DNA of 64,000 nt from Methyloversatilis universalis (GTDB taxonomy: Bacteria; Pseudomonadota; Gammaproteobacteria; Methylococcales; Methylococcaceae): NCBI GenBank assembly GCA_020723665.1, contig DYIL01000017.1:1-64000 (forward strand), in the 5' to 3' direction. Position 1 is the stretch's first letter; each line of letters opens with the position of its first letter. Below are positions 9,641 to 18,971 of the stretch, one piece after another. The notes beneath the pieces are model-generated. The model had not been told where the DNA came from. It saw nothing but the letters and a program-made list of their open reading frames with translations, and did no database searches. Both the position numbers and the translations under genes were made by a program.

Positions 9641-10179
9641 CGGTACCAGGAACTCCCGAGATACCAACTTGGAGAAACATAGGCGATCGGACGCAAAGGA
9701 AGCGGCAAGGATTCTATATCGAGATCCACCGACAGGCTCGCGTCGTAGCGATTGCCCTCGACGATGCGATTGCTTGGCAGAGCGAACCAGCCCCGGACCG
9801 CCCCCATGGCTTCCAGCAAGGCGGTCAGGCTCGCGAAGCTCTCCGTGTTTCCACCCTCGTGGATGATCTGAAACGACCTGCCCAGGGGATGATACCGAAT
9901 CCGGAACCTACGGATTTCGCTTAGAATCGTCTCGTCCAGCCAGTAATGACGGTGGCGCTTGATCTTCAGCCGCATGACGAGAGTCAGGGGTACCCCGTGT
10001 CTGAGGGCTTCGAGGGCGGACTCGCTGAAACGGTAGTCGATGTCCGCATTCAAGGTGTAAATTTGCCCGGACGGGACGAACTCGGCGCGCACGACACGGA
10101 ACCCGTAATCCGCGCAAACGGCATCGAAGGCCAACAGTAGGCCGACAAGAAAGCTCCATTGACGCAAACGGCGGAGCAC
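9622..10179 (-). CDS. DUF4390 exported protein
   Basis: A 185-residue protein. The start is GTG 10179, which overlaps the TAG stop of rsmB by one base (TAGTG) and is followed by a clean signal peptide (RRLRQWSFLVGLLLAFDAVCA). The longer start in the track would overlap rsmB by 90 bases and bury the signal peptide. The mature part matches the DUF4390 family commonly found between rsmB and ntrY; the function is unknown. Translational coupling to rsmB is likely. Confidence 0.85.
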   Translation of the reverse strand: MLRRLRQWSFLVGLLLAFDAVCADYGFRVVRAEFVPSGQIYTLNADIDYRFSESALEALRHGVPLTLVMRLKIKRHRHYWLDETILSEIRRFRIRYHPLGRSFQIIHEGGNTESFASLTALLEAMGAVRGWFALPSNRIVEGNRYDASLSVDLDIESLPLPLRPIAYVSPSWYLGSSWYRWRVAD

Positions 10180-11474
10180 TAGCAGATTTTCGCTATGCGA
10201 GCGTAATAAAAACCGTCCATCCCCTGGTCGCCGGTCAGTATCTGCCGGCCATGGCTTACGGCCTCCCCCCACGTCGCCTCGATCGGCACGTCCAACGCAT
10301 CGGAGTGGGTCTTAAGGAATTTGGCGATTCTCACTTCGTTTTCCTGCCGTAAGACGGAACACGTCACGTAAAGCAGTATTCCGCCGGGCGCCAACAGCGG
10401 CCAGACGGCGTCCAAAATCCGCCGCTGCAAATCCTGCAACCCGACGAGGTCGTCGGGCGTGCGCAATACCTTGATATCCGGATGGCGGCGTATCACTCCG
10501 GTGGCGGAACAGGGCGCATCCAACAAAATCCGGTCGAAGGCACGACCGTCCCACCATGCATTCGGATCCGTCGCATCGGCGGTCAGCACTTCGGCGCTCA
10601 GGCCGGCGCGCGCGAGATTGTCGTAAATCCTAGCGACCCGCTCCGGAGAAACGTCGACCGCGACGACATCCTTCAAATCGGGACAGGCTTCGAGAATATG
10701 CATCAATTTGCCGCCGGGAGCCGCGCAAACGTCGAGCACACGCAAACCGGCCTCCAGCTCCAGCAACGGCGCGGCCAACTGAGCGGCACCGTCCTGCACG
10801 GATACCCAGCCTTTCGCGAAGCCCGGCAGATTCTCGACAGGCACCGGGTTTTCCACTACCACGGCCGTATCGCCTACCGGCGAAGCATAGGCCGAAATGC
10901 CTGCCCGCGCCAATTGATCCAGATAGGCCGCCCGCGAGATCGCCCGGCGGTTTACCCGCAAAACCATGGGCGGTGCGAGATTGTTTTGCCGCAGAATCTC
11001 TGCATAGCGATCCGGCCAGTCTCGCTGCAACGCTGAAGCCAACCATTCCGGATGAGCTTCCCAGATGGACTCCTTGTCCTCCAACCGGGCTTCCAGCGTC
11101 GCCTGCTCCCGCAGATAAGTACGCAAAATCCCATTGAGAAGCGGTTTCGCCCAAGCCTTGCGCCCCGCCGCCGATACCGTCTCGGTGACTGCCGCATAGG
11201 GTTTGACCCGCATGTACTTGAGCTGATAAAGGCCGAGTATAGCCAGCATCCGGATGTCGATATCCTTGACTCGCTTACGAGTCAACAGTCCGAGCAGATA
11301 ATCCAACCGCCAGTACCAGCGCATGACGCCATAGCACAGTGCTTGCACGAACGCACGGTCGTCTTCCCGGGGGATCTTGGGCAGCGCGGATTCGAGCGCA
11401 TGGTTAAGGGTTTTCCGTTCCCCGACCACCTGAACGAGCACATCGGCTGCGACTGCGCGCGAATTCGACTCCAT
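10179..11474 (-). CDS. rsmB: 16S rRNA m5C967 methyltransferase RsmB
   Basis: A 431-residue protein. The N-terminal NusB-like RNA-binding domain (about 1-140) is followed by the AdoMet domain with motif I DVCAAPGGKLMHI. Two cysteine motifs follow: APCSATGVIRRHPDIK, and TCSVLRQENE, which holds the catalytic cysteine. It methylates C967 of 16S rRNA. The ATG shares one base with the fmt stop (TGATG), so translation is probably coupled. The fmt-rsmB pair is the standard gammaproteobacterial order. Confidence 0.97.
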   Translation of the reverse strand: MESNSRAVAADVLVQVVGERKTLNHALESALPKIPREDDRAFVQALCYGVMRWYWRLDYLLGLLTRKRVKDIDIRMLAILGLYQLKYMRVKPYAAVTETVSAAGRKAWAKPLLNGILRTYLREQATLEARLEDKESIWEAHPEWLASALQRDWPDRYAEILRQNNLAPPMVLRVNRRAISRAAYLDQLARAGISAYASPVGDTAVVVENPVPVENLPGFAKGWVSVQDGAAQLAAPLLELEAGLRVLDVCAAPGGKLMHILEACPDLKDVVAVDVSPERVARIYDNLARAGLSAEVLTADATDPNAWWDGRAFDRILLDAPCSATGVIRRHPDIKVLRTPDDLVGLQDLQRRILDAVWPLLAPGGILLYVTCSVLRQENEVRIAKFLKTHSDALDVPIEATWGEAVSHGRQILTGDQGMDGFYYARIAKIC

Positions 11475-12397
11475 CAGCCCAGGCGTTCCGATTTGACCGG
11501 GTGAGCGTTCAAAAACGCCTGCGCCGGCATTCGCTTCCCACCCGGGAGCTGAACTTCCAGTAAGCGGAGCACTCCACAGCCCGTCGCCACATCCAGCGTC
11601 CGGTCGCGATCCAGGATCGTTCCGGGCTCCGCCGATGCCGGCTCATCCAGGCTTTCCGCCAGCCAAATTCGTAAGGTCCGCCCCCGGTAAAGAGTTTCGG
11701 CCACGGGCCAGGGATTGAACGCTCTGATCCGGCGTTCCAGGTCTATAGCCGCCATGGTCCAATCCAGACGCGCTTCATGCTTTTCGAGCTTCGCCGCGTA
11801 AGTGGCTTTTGTTTCGTCCTGAACCTCGGGCCGCACCGTCCCGGCCTCGATCGCTGGCAATACTTCCGCCAGCGCTTCCGCACCGAGCCGAGCCAAGCGA
11901 TCGTGCAGTTCTCCGGCCGTCTCCAAAGGCGCTATTCTGCAGATCTTCTTATGCAACATCGGACCCGCATCCAGCCGCGGCTCCACCTTCATGATGGTAA
12001 TGCCGGTCGTCTCGTCGCCCGCCAGGATGGCCCGCTGTATGGGTGCCGCGCCCCGCCACCGCGGCAGCAAGGACGCATGGACGTTGACGCAACCCAGCCG
12101 GGGAATCTCCAAAATCGGCTTGGGCAGGATGAGCCCGTAAGCCGCTACCACCATCAAATCCGCTTTGTGGGATCGTAGCCGCTCCTGGGCCGTGGGATCC
12201 TTTAACGTCATCGGCTGGAAAACGGGAACGCCGTACGACTGTGCCAACTCCTTGACCGGGCTCGGCTTGAGCTTCTGCCCTCGACCCGAGGGGCGATCGG
12301 GCTGGGTATAGACCGCACAGACTTCGTGCGGGCTCTCCAAAAGCATTCCAAGGGTAGGAACGGCGAATTCCGGCGTGCCGGCGAAAACGATCTTCAT
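11474..12397 (-). CDS. fmt: Methionyl-tRNA formyltransferase
   Basis: A 307-residue protein that formylates initiator Met-tRNA using 10-formyltetrahydrofolate. The signature NVHASLLPRWRGAAPIQRAI contains the catalytic Asn/His region and the SLLPRWRG loop. The N-terminus MKIVFAGTPEFAVPTL is typical, and a C-terminal OB-like domain is present. It is downstream of def (peptide deformylase), which removes the formyl group later, with a gap of about 120 bases, and overlaps rsmB by one base. Confidence 0.98.
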   Translation of the reverse strand: MKIVFAGTPEFAVPTLGMLLESPHEVCAVYTQPDRPSGRGQKLKPSPVKELAQSYGVPVFQPMTLKDPTAQERLRSHKADLMVVAAYGLILPKPILEIPRLGCVNVHASLLPRWRGAAPIQRAILAGDETTGITIMKVEPRLDAGPMLHKKICRIAPLETAGELHDRLARLGAEALAEVLPAIEAGTVRPEVQDETKATYAAKLEKHEARLDWTMAAIDLERRIRAFNPWPVAETLYRGRTLRIWLAESLDEPASAEPGTILDRDRTLDVATGCGVLRLLEVQLPGGKRMPAQAFLNAHPVKSERLG

Positions 12398-12517
12398 AAA
12401 TGGAAACGGTGAATGGCCACGACGAAAGAGCGCGACCGGTACCGTCGCGCGGCCCGCAGGCAGGACCCACTCCTCCTGGAGCGCATCCTTCTCCCTACAA
12501 AATCGGGAGACTCGGAA

Positions 12518-13054
12518 TCAGACAGCCGCCCGTGCTTTCTGCGGCTGTTGAGAACCTCTCTGCCGCTGATCCTTTTTCAGTTTCTTACGGATCAGCTGGC
12601 GTTTTAACGGCGAGAGATAATCGACGAACAACTTTCCATCCAAATGATCAATCTCATGCTGGATACACACGGCGAGAAGCCCGTCGGCTTCAAGCTCGAA
12701 AGAGTCGCCGTTGCGGTCCAATGCACGAACCTTGACCGTTTCGGCGCGGGTTACCTTTTCAAAAACACCGGGGACCGACAGGCAGCCCTCGTCCATTTCC
12801 TCGCTTCCTAACTTCTCCACGATCTCGGGATTGATCAGGCAGACCGGGGTGTTCTTCTCCTCGGATACATCGATGACCACGACTCGCTTTTGGACATTGA
12901 CCTGCGTCGCGGCAAGACCCACGCCGGGGGCGGCATACATCGTTTCGAACATATCGTCCACCAGGCGCTTGATCGACTCGTCAACCACTGCTACGGGAGC
13001 CGCCTTTTTGCGGAGCCGGTCATCGGGAAATTCGAGAATGGTTAAGATGGCCAT
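12518..13054 (-). CDS. def: Peptide deformylase
   Basis: A 178-residue metalloenzyme that removes the N-formyl group from nascent proteins. All three motifs are visible: [10 protein letters not shown] (motif 1), EGCLSVPG (motif 2, metal-binding Cys) and QHEIDHLDG (motif 3, HEXXH). The C-terminal tail is rich in Lys, Arg and Gln ([23 protein letters not shown]). It is first in the leftward def-fmt-rsmB series and divergent from the lysM gene. Confidence 0.98.
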   Translation of the reverse strand: MAILTILEFPDDRLRKKAAPVAVVDESIKRLVDDMFETMYAAPGVGLAATQVNVQKRVVVIDVSEEKNTPVCLINPEIVEKLGSEEMDEGCLSVPGVFEKVTRAETVKVRALDRNGDSFELEADGLLAVCIQHEIDHLDGKLFVDYLSPLKRQLIRKKLKKDQRQRGSQQPQKARAAV

Positions 13055-13255
13055 AAAAATAATCGTGGACGCTGAATACCTAAGTCTAAGTCAATGGAAT
13101 TCTAACGAAATTCAACTAGACTTTGAACGCCGATCGGTAAGACTCGGTTCCTTTTTGAAAGTTGCACACGCCCTATGGCAACCCCGGGCTTGCAGCGGGC
13201 CCGGCGCTTCCCCGCGCGGGGACGGCAGCGTCGCGTGCGACGGGCAGGAGACAAG

Positions 13256-14281
13256 ATGACGTTTCGAATCTTTATCGCTATTGGTTTATCGTTCGTCGTC
13301 GGTACGGCGGCGGCCGATCACATTCAGCTCAATCCGGATCATCCGGACCGTTACACCGTGGTCCCGGGGGACACGCTCTGGGACATTTCCGGGAGATTCC
13401 TGAGCAAGCCATGGCAATGGCCGGAAATTTGGCACGACAACCCTCAAATCCAGAACCCGCATCTGATTTATCCCGGCGACGTGATTGCCTTGCGTTACGT
13501 AAACGGCGAGCCGCGCCTTGAGGTCGAGACGCCATCCGACGTTCGCCTGAGCCCGGAAGTCCGGGTCAGTCCTATCGACCGAGCCATACCGGTCATCCCG
13601 ATGGACGCGATTCGCCAATTCCTGTCGCGGCCCCGAGTCGTCAGTGACCGCGAATTGAGAGAAGCGCCGTACATCGTGGACTTCGTCGACGAACATATCG
13701 TCGGCGGAAACGGCGACCGGATTTACGTGCGCGCCATCGAGGAACGAACAACCCAGGCATTCACCGTGTTTCGACCGGGCGCCCCCTACAGGGAGCCCGT
13801 CACCGGAGACGTTCTCGGCTACGAAGCGATTTACGTGGCCGACAGCCAACTGGAACGCGCCGGCGATCCAGCGACGCTGCTGTTGACCCGCGGCGAGCGC
13901 GAAGCGATCATCGGCGACCGGCTCCTGCCGGTCGAGCAAGAAAAAATCCAGCTCCATTTTGAGCCGCATGCGCCCGATCGCCCCATCGAGGCTCAGATCA
14001 TCGGCGTCCTCGACGGCGTCTCGCAGATCGGACAATACCAGGTCGTCGTGATCGACAAGGGCATCGCCGACGGCATCGAGACTGGCCATGTTCTCGACGT
14101 CTACCAGCGCGGACGCCCAATACGGGACATCGTCAGCCAAAGACCCGGTGAAACCGTGGTGTCGCCTCCGGAACACGCCGGCACGCTGATGATTTTCCGG
14201 GCGTTTGAGCGCGTCAGCTATGCGTTGGTCATGAAAGCAACGCGCGCGATTCACATCTTGGACCTCGCTGCGAACCCTTGA
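13256..14281 (+). CDS. Exported LysM-domain protein
   Basis: A 341-residue protein. I place the start at ATG 13256, six bases after CAGGAG; this puts a signal peptide at the N-terminus (FRIFIAIGLSFVVGTAAA). A single LysM domain follows immediately (YTVVPGDTLWDISGRFL...NPHLIYPGDVIAL, about residues 35-85). The rest (about 250 residues) matches the conserved region of the LysM protein usually found next to dprA in gammaproteobacteria. It is likely a periplasmic peptidoglycan-associated protein of unknown role. Its stop overlaps the TTG start of dprA. Confidence 0.9.
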   Translation: MTFRIFIAIGLSFVVGTAAADHIQLNPDHPDRYTVVPGDTLWDISGRFLSKPWQWPEIWHDNPQIQNPHLIYPGDVIALRYVNGEPRLEVETPSDVRLSPEVRVSPIDRAIPVIPMDAIRQFLSRPRVVSDRELREAPYIVDFVDEHIVGGNGDRIYVRAIEERTTQAFTVFRPGAPYREPVTGDVLGYEAIYVADSQLERAGDPATLLLTRGEREAIIGDRLLPVEQEKIQLHFEPHAPDRPIEAQIIGVLDGVSQIGQYQVVVIDKGIADGIETGHVLDVYQRGRPIRDIVSQRPGETVVSPPEHAGTLMIFRAFERVSYALVMKATRAIHILDLAANP

Positions 14282-15390
14282 CACCGGGCTCCCTGCCAAA
14301 CTGCGAAGACCTGCGTTACTGGCTGGCACTGCACAGAGCGCCTCTCATCGGCAGCAGGCGATTCTGCGCCATTCTCGCCCACTTCCACACCCCGAGAGTG
14401 CTCTTCGAAACCAAGGCGGCCGATTTAGCCGCCTTGGGTCTCAAGGAACCAACGATCGCCTATCTCTGCCAGCCGGATTGGCAAGCCGTGGAAGCCGATC
14501 TTCAATGGCTGAGCGCCTCTGGCCACGACTGCCTGACCTTGCACGATCCGCGATACCCGACACTGCTCCGCGAAATCCCCGATCCGCCGCCGCTGGTTTT
14601 CATCAAGGGAAACCTCTCCGCTCTGTCGACTCGCCAGATCGCAATCGTCGGAAGCCGAAATCCATCGCCGTCGGGCCGGCGAATCGCGAGAGAACTCGCC
14701 AGAGGTCTGGTCTCTGCGGGCTTCGCCGTCACCAGCGGGCTGGCACTCGGAATCGATGCCGCCGGACATGCCGGCGCGCTCGAAGCGGGCGGCATTACCA
14801 TAGCGGTCGCAGCTACTGGCCTGGATCGCGTCTATCCGCGCCGACACCAGGACCTGGCGCGGGAAATCGTCGTGCGGAACGGCGCTCTCCTATCCGAGTT
14901 CCCTCCAGGCACAGACCCCAAAGCAGACCATTTCCCTCGCCGCAATCGCATCATCAGCGGCCTCTCCTTAGGCACCCTGGTTGTCGAAGCGGCGTCTCGG
15001 TCGGGGTCCTTGATCACGGCCCGCTTCGCCGCCGAGCAAGGGCGCGAAGTGTTTGCCGTCCCGGGTTCGATTTACAGCCCGCTCTCTCGGGGATGCAACG
15101 AGTTGATAAAAAACGGAGCAAAGCTGATCCAAACGGTCGAAGATATCGTCGAGGAATTCGAGATGCAATTATCCGTCCAAGCCTACGAACCTTCGGTTCA
15201 AACCGATTCGGAAACCGATCAGCCCTATATGGAACTCTTGAAATATATTGCGTATGACCCAACCTCTGTGGATACTCTAGTGGCAGCCACAGGAAAAACG
15301 CCGGAAGTCATCGCCTCGATGCTTTTGATGTTGGAACTGCAAGGCCACGTTGCCTCTACCGCCGGAGGATACTACTTCCGGACCCAGTAA
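14278..15390 (+). CDS. dprA: DNA-processing protein DprA
   Basis: A 370-residue protein that binds incoming single-stranded DNA and loads RecA during natural transformation. The Rossmann-like core shows VGSRNPSPSGRR and GFAVTSGLALGIDAAGHAGAL, then GTLVVEAASRSGSLITARFAAEQGREVFAVPG. A C-terminal winged-helix region ends the protein. The start is TTG 14278, overlapping the lysM stop as TTGA; no better ATG precedes the conserved N-terminus (CEDLRYWLALHRAPLIG). Confidence 0.95.
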   Translation: MTPGSLPNCEDLRYWLALHRAPLIGSRRFCAILAHFHTPRVLFETKAADLAALGLKEPTIAYLCQPDWQAVEADLQWLSASGHDCLTLHDPRYPTLLREIPDPPPLVFIKGNLSALSTRQIAIVGSRNPSPSGRRIARELARGLVSAGFAVTSGLALGIDAAGHAGALEAGGITIAVAATGLDRVYPRRHQDLAREIVVRNGALLSEFPPGTDPKADHFPRRNRIISGLSLGTLVVEAASRSGSLITARFAAEQGREVFAVPGSIYSPLSRGCNELIKNGAKLIQTVEDIVEEFEMQLSVQAYEPSVQTDSETDQPYMELLKYIAYDPTSVDTLVAATGKTPEVIASMLLMLELQGHVASTAGGYYFRTQ

Positions 15391-15432
15391 AACGTCCTAG
15401 CCGCTGCCCCATCCCTTAGTTGAGACCGCTCA

Positions 15433-15897
15433 ATGAAAGAAAATGTATTCGATGTTTTGATCTATCTGTTCGAGAACTATATGGACGATGTCGAACTGAC
15501 GCCCGATCCCGACATGATTCGTACCGAACTCTTGGAAGCCGGATTTCCGCAGACCGAAATCAATAAAGCTTTCGATTGGCTGGAATCCTTGACCGAACAA
15601 ACTGCGATCAAGTCTGCTTCCTCGCCGGCGTTTCGCATCTTTTTCTCTCAGGAGATGGCTAAGCTCGATACCGAATGCCGCGGCCTCTTGCTGTTTTTGG
15701 AGCAAAACGGAATTCTCACGCCGGCAAGCCGGGAACTGGTCATAGACCGTGTTATGGCGTTCAACGAAGAGACAATCTCCCTGGAAAACCTCAAGTGGGT
15801 TGTGCTCATGGTACTGTTCAGCCAACCCAACGAGGAAATCGCTTTCGCGCGCATGGAAAATCTCGTTTACGAAAGCCTGCCCAATTATCTGCATTGA
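15433..15897 (+). CDS. smg: Smg family protein (DUF494)
   Basis: A 154-residue, acidic, helical protein matching the Smg/DUF494 family, which nearly always lies between dprA and topA in gammaproteobacteria. The N-terminus MKENVFDVLIYLFENYMDD is characteristic. The biochemical role is unknown. The dprA-smg-topA order here is canonical, and the gaps are about 40 and 90 bases, so one transcript is plausible. Confidence 0.93.
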   Translation: MKENVFDVLIYLFENYMDDVELTPDPDMIRTELLEAGFPQTEINKAFDWLESLTEQTAIKSASSPAFRIFFSQEMAKLDTECRGLLLFLEQNGILTPASRELVIDRVMAFNEETISLENLKWVVLMVLFSQPNEEIAFARMENLVYESLPNYLH

Positions 15898-15987
15898 TAC
15901 GCTACCCGTTTCTCCGGTTCTTCAGCGCAGAAGCAAACGGGGGAATCATTTATCTCAAACGCAAGTAGTTCTGACGTTTAATCTGCG

Positions 15988-18288
15988 ATGAGTCAAAACC
16001 TGGTCATTGTTGAATCACCAGCAAAAGCTAAGACCATTGAAAAATATCTCGGCCGAGATTTTCAGGTCTACGCGTCCTATGGCCATGTCCGTGACCTTGT
16101 GCCCAAAGAAGGGGCGGTCGATCCCGATCACGATTTCGCGATGAAGTACGAACTCATCGAAAAGAACGAGAGGCACGTACAAAACATTGCCAAAGCCGCC
16201 CAGAAGGCTGACGCCCTATTCCTCGCAACCGACCCCGACCGCGAAGGCGAGGCCATTTCCTGGCATATTTACGAAATCCTCAAAGACCGCAAGGTGCTCG
16301 GCAACAAACCGGTGCATCGCGTGGTATTCCATGAAATCACCAAGCGCGCCATTACCGAGGCGATTCAAAATCCCAAAGCGCTCTCCACCGACCTGATCAA
16401 CGCGCAACAGGCGCGACGCGCCCTCGATTACCTGGTCGGTTTCAAGCTCTCGCCTTTACTGTGGAAAAAGATTCGGCGCGGCCTGTCGGCCGGACGAGTG
16501 CAAAGCCCCGCGCTCCGGATGATCGTCGAGCGCGAGGTCGAAATCGAGAACTTCAAGACCCAGGAATATTGGACACTCGACGCCGAAGCCAGCGCCGAAG
16601 GTCAGAACTTCCGCGCCCGGCTCATCAGCTTGAAAGGCGCCAAGCTGGAACAATTCAGCATCGTTACCGAGGAGCAGGCGACCCATGCCCGAAAAGAGTT
16701 GCTTGCGGCAGCGAACGGCAAGCTTCGGGTGGAAAAGATCGAAGAAAAGGAGCGCAAAAGGAACCCTGCGGCACCTTTCATCACATCCACTCTTCAGCAG
16801 GAGGCGGCCCGCAAGCTGGGATTCACTACCAAGCGCACCATGGCGATCGCTCAGCAGCTTTATGAAGGCATAGATCTGGGCGGCGAGAGCACGGGGCTCA
16901 TCACCTACATGCGTACCGATTCGGTCAACCTTGCCAGCGAAGCGGTACAAGACATTCGCGAACTGATCGCGTCCCGATTCGGCAAGGAAAATCTGCCTAA
17001 GCAGCCGCCCACATACAAGACAAAGAGCAAGAACGCTCAGGAAGCCCACGAGGCGATTCGGCCAACCTCGGCTTTTCGGCTGCCGGAACAGGTCAAGCCC
17101 TACCTCAGTGCCGATCAATACAAGCTTTACAACCTGATCTGGAAACGAACCGTCGCCTGCCAGATGATCCATGCCACCATCAAGACCGTCTCGGTCGATC
17201 TGTCCTGCGGTACGACAGGCGTCTTTAGGGCGACCGGTTCGACGGTCGTGAACCCGGGCTTCATGAGCGTCTACCTCGAGGGTAAGGACGATGTTCCGAG
17301 CGAAGACGACGAAAGTTTTCTGCCCAGGCTAAAAGAAGGCGAGTCGGTCGATTTGCGCGATATCGTCACCGATCAGCATTTCACCGAACCGCCGCCGCGC
17401 TACACTGAAGCGAGCCTGGTCAAGGCGTTGGAGGAATACGGCATCGGCCGACCGTCGACCTACGCGGCGATTATCTCGACTCTCCAGCAGCGTCATTACG
17501 TCGTGCTGGAAAACAAGCGTTTTCACCCGACGGACGTGGGGCGCATTGTCAATAAATTTCTGACCGAGCACTTCACCAGGTACGTCGATTACAACTTCAC
17601 CGCCAATTTGGAAGACGACTTGGATGCCGTCTCGCGCGGCGAAAGAAATTGGATTCCTCTGATGCGGGAGTTCTGGTATCCGTTCAAGTCACTGATCGAC
17701 GCCAAGGATGAAAGCCTAAGACGTGCGGACATCACGCACGAATTGCTCGACGAAACATGCCCCGAATGCGGCGGACGGCTTTCCATACGCCTGGGGCGTA
17801 ACGGGCGCTTCGTAGGCTGCACCAATTACCCAGAGTGCAAATACACCCGCAACATCAACGGAGAGGCCGCGCCCGCCGCGCCGGAAGTCGTAGAAGGAAA
17901 GGTCTGCCCCGAATGCTCATCGCCTCTGGTCATCAAGACTGGTCGGTTCGGGAAGTTCATCGGCTGCAGCAATTATCCCAAGTGCAAGCATATCGAACCG
18001 CTCGAAAAACCCGAAGACACCGGGGTACGTTGTCCGGAATGCAAGAAGGGCCAGTTGATCAAGCGCAAATCGCGCTTCGGAAAATTGTTCTTCTCCTGCA
18101 ATACCTACCCGAGTTGCAGCTACGCGATCTGGAACCCGCCCATCGCCGAACCTTGCCCCAATTGCGGCTGGCCCATCCTGACGCTGAAAGTCACCAAGCG
18201 ACGTGGCACCGAGAAAGTCTGCCCCCGCAAGGAATGCGGTTATGTGGCACCCTATGAAGGCGAGCCGCTGGCGGAGTCCACAACCTAG
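15988..18288 (+). CDS. topA: DNA topoisomerase I (type IA)
   Basis: A 766-residue enzyme that relaxes negative supercoils. The N-terminal TOPRIM domain starts VIVESPAKAKTIEKYLG and contains ATDPDREGEAISWH. The catalytic tyrosine lies in LITYMRTDSVNLA. The C-terminus holds a chain of zinc-ribbon repeats: CPECGGRLSIRLGRNGRFVGC, CPECSSPLVIKTGRFGKFIGC, CPECKKGQLIKRKSRFGKLFFSC and a fourth, CPNCGWPI...CPRKEC. Length is slightly shorter than the E. coli enzyme because of the C-terminus. Confidence 0.98.
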   Translation: MSQNLVIVESPAKAKTIEKYLGRDFQVYASYGHVRDLVPKEGAVDPDHDFAMKYELIEKNERHVQNIAKAAQKADALFLATDPDREGEAISWHIYEILKDRKVLGNKPVHRVVFHEITKRAITEAIQNPKALSTDLINAQQARRALDYLVGFKLSPLLWKKIRRGLSAGRVQSPALRMIVEREVEIENFKTQEYWTLDAEASAEGQNFRARLISLKGAKLEQFSIVTEEQATHARKELLAAANGKLRVEKIEEKERKRNPAAPFITSTLQQEAARKLGFTTKRTMAIAQQLYEGIDLGGESTGLITYMRTDSVNLASEAVQDIRELIASRFGKENLPKQPPTYKTKSKNAQEAHEAIRPTSAFRLPEQVKPYLSADQYKLYNLIWKRTVACQMIHATIKTVSVDLSCGTTGVFRATGSTVVNPGFMSVYLEGKDDVPSEDDESFLPRLKEGESVDLRDIVTDQHFTEPPPRYTEASLVKALEEYGIGRPSTYAAIISTLQQRHYVVLENKRFHPTDVGRIVNKFLTEHFTRYVDYNFTANLEDDLDAVSRGERNWIPLMREFWYPFKSLIDAKDESLRRADITHELLDETCPECGGRLSIRLGRNGRFVGCTNYPECKYTRNINGEAAPAAPEVVEGKVCPECSSPLVIKTGRFGKFIGCSNYPKCKHIEPLEKPEDTGVRCPECKKGQLIKRKSRFGKLFFSCNTYPSCSYAIWNPPIAEPCPNCGWPILTLKVTKRRGTEKVCPRKECGYVAPYEGEPLAESTT

Positions 18289-18316
18289 CCCACATTGCCC
18301 GCGAGCCCGGAAAGCA

Positions 18317-18871
18317 ATGTTATCGCGATTTCGTCTGAGGCTCGCGGCGACCCATCTTCGCCGCGGCGGTATCATCGCTTATCCGACCGAAGGTGTGTAC
18401 GGGCTCGGGTGTAATCCGCTAGACCGAGCGGCCGTATTGCGCCTGCTCGCATTGAAAGAACGCCCCTCGACGAAAGGACTGATCCTCATTGCTGCCGAAT
18501 TCGACCAGATCGAACCTTATCTCGACATCCCAAACGACATCATGCGGGGCAGAATCTTGGCAACATGGCCAGGACCCGTCACCTGGATCGTTCCCGCGGC
18601 CGGCTGGGTGCCGGAATGGCTTAGAGGCGAACACGCAACCCTGGCTGTCCGCGTCACGGCACACCGGGATGCCGAAGCCCTGTGCCGCGCTTTCGGCGGG
18701 CCCATCGTATCGACCAGCGCCAACAAAAGCGGACGCCAGCCCGCCCGCACCCCGATCGCAGTTCGGAAGCATTTTTCGCCCCCCCAGGTGTTGGTCTTTC
18801 CCGGACGCCTCGGTGGATTGTGCGGTCCGACCGCCATCTATGATGCGTCCACCGGCGTTCGGATACGCTAA
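18317..18871 (+). CDS. tsaC: Threonylcarbamoyl-AMP synthase TsaC (YrdC/Sua5 family)
   Basis: A 184-residue protein, the size of single-domain TsaC. It makes threonylcarbamoyl-AMP from threonine, bicarbonate and ATP for the t6A37 modification of tRNAs reading ANN codons. The motif GGIIAYPTEGVYGLGCNP and the later SALAVRVTAH-like (TLAVRVTAH) and IVSTSANKSGRQPA segments are diagnostic. The start is ATG 18317; the longer track start overlaps topA. It is close behind topA and probably part of the same transcript. Confidence 0.94.
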   Translation: MLSRFRLRLAATHLRRGGIIAYPTEGVYGLGCNPLDRAAVLRLLALKERPSTKGLILIAAEFDQIEPYLDIPNDIMRGRILATWPGPVTWIVPAAGWVPEWLRGEHATLAVRVTAHRDAEALCRAFGGPIVSTSANKSGRQPARTPIAVRKHFSPPQVLVFPGRLGGLCGPTAIYDASTGVRIR

Positions 18872-18971
18872 ACGACGGATCCAGACGTTTTAGCTTGACA
18901 CACCGTGTTCTCATCCATAGCATTCCAGCGTTTTGCAGGACACCGCCGCAGCGAGAGCGATTTCATAATTG

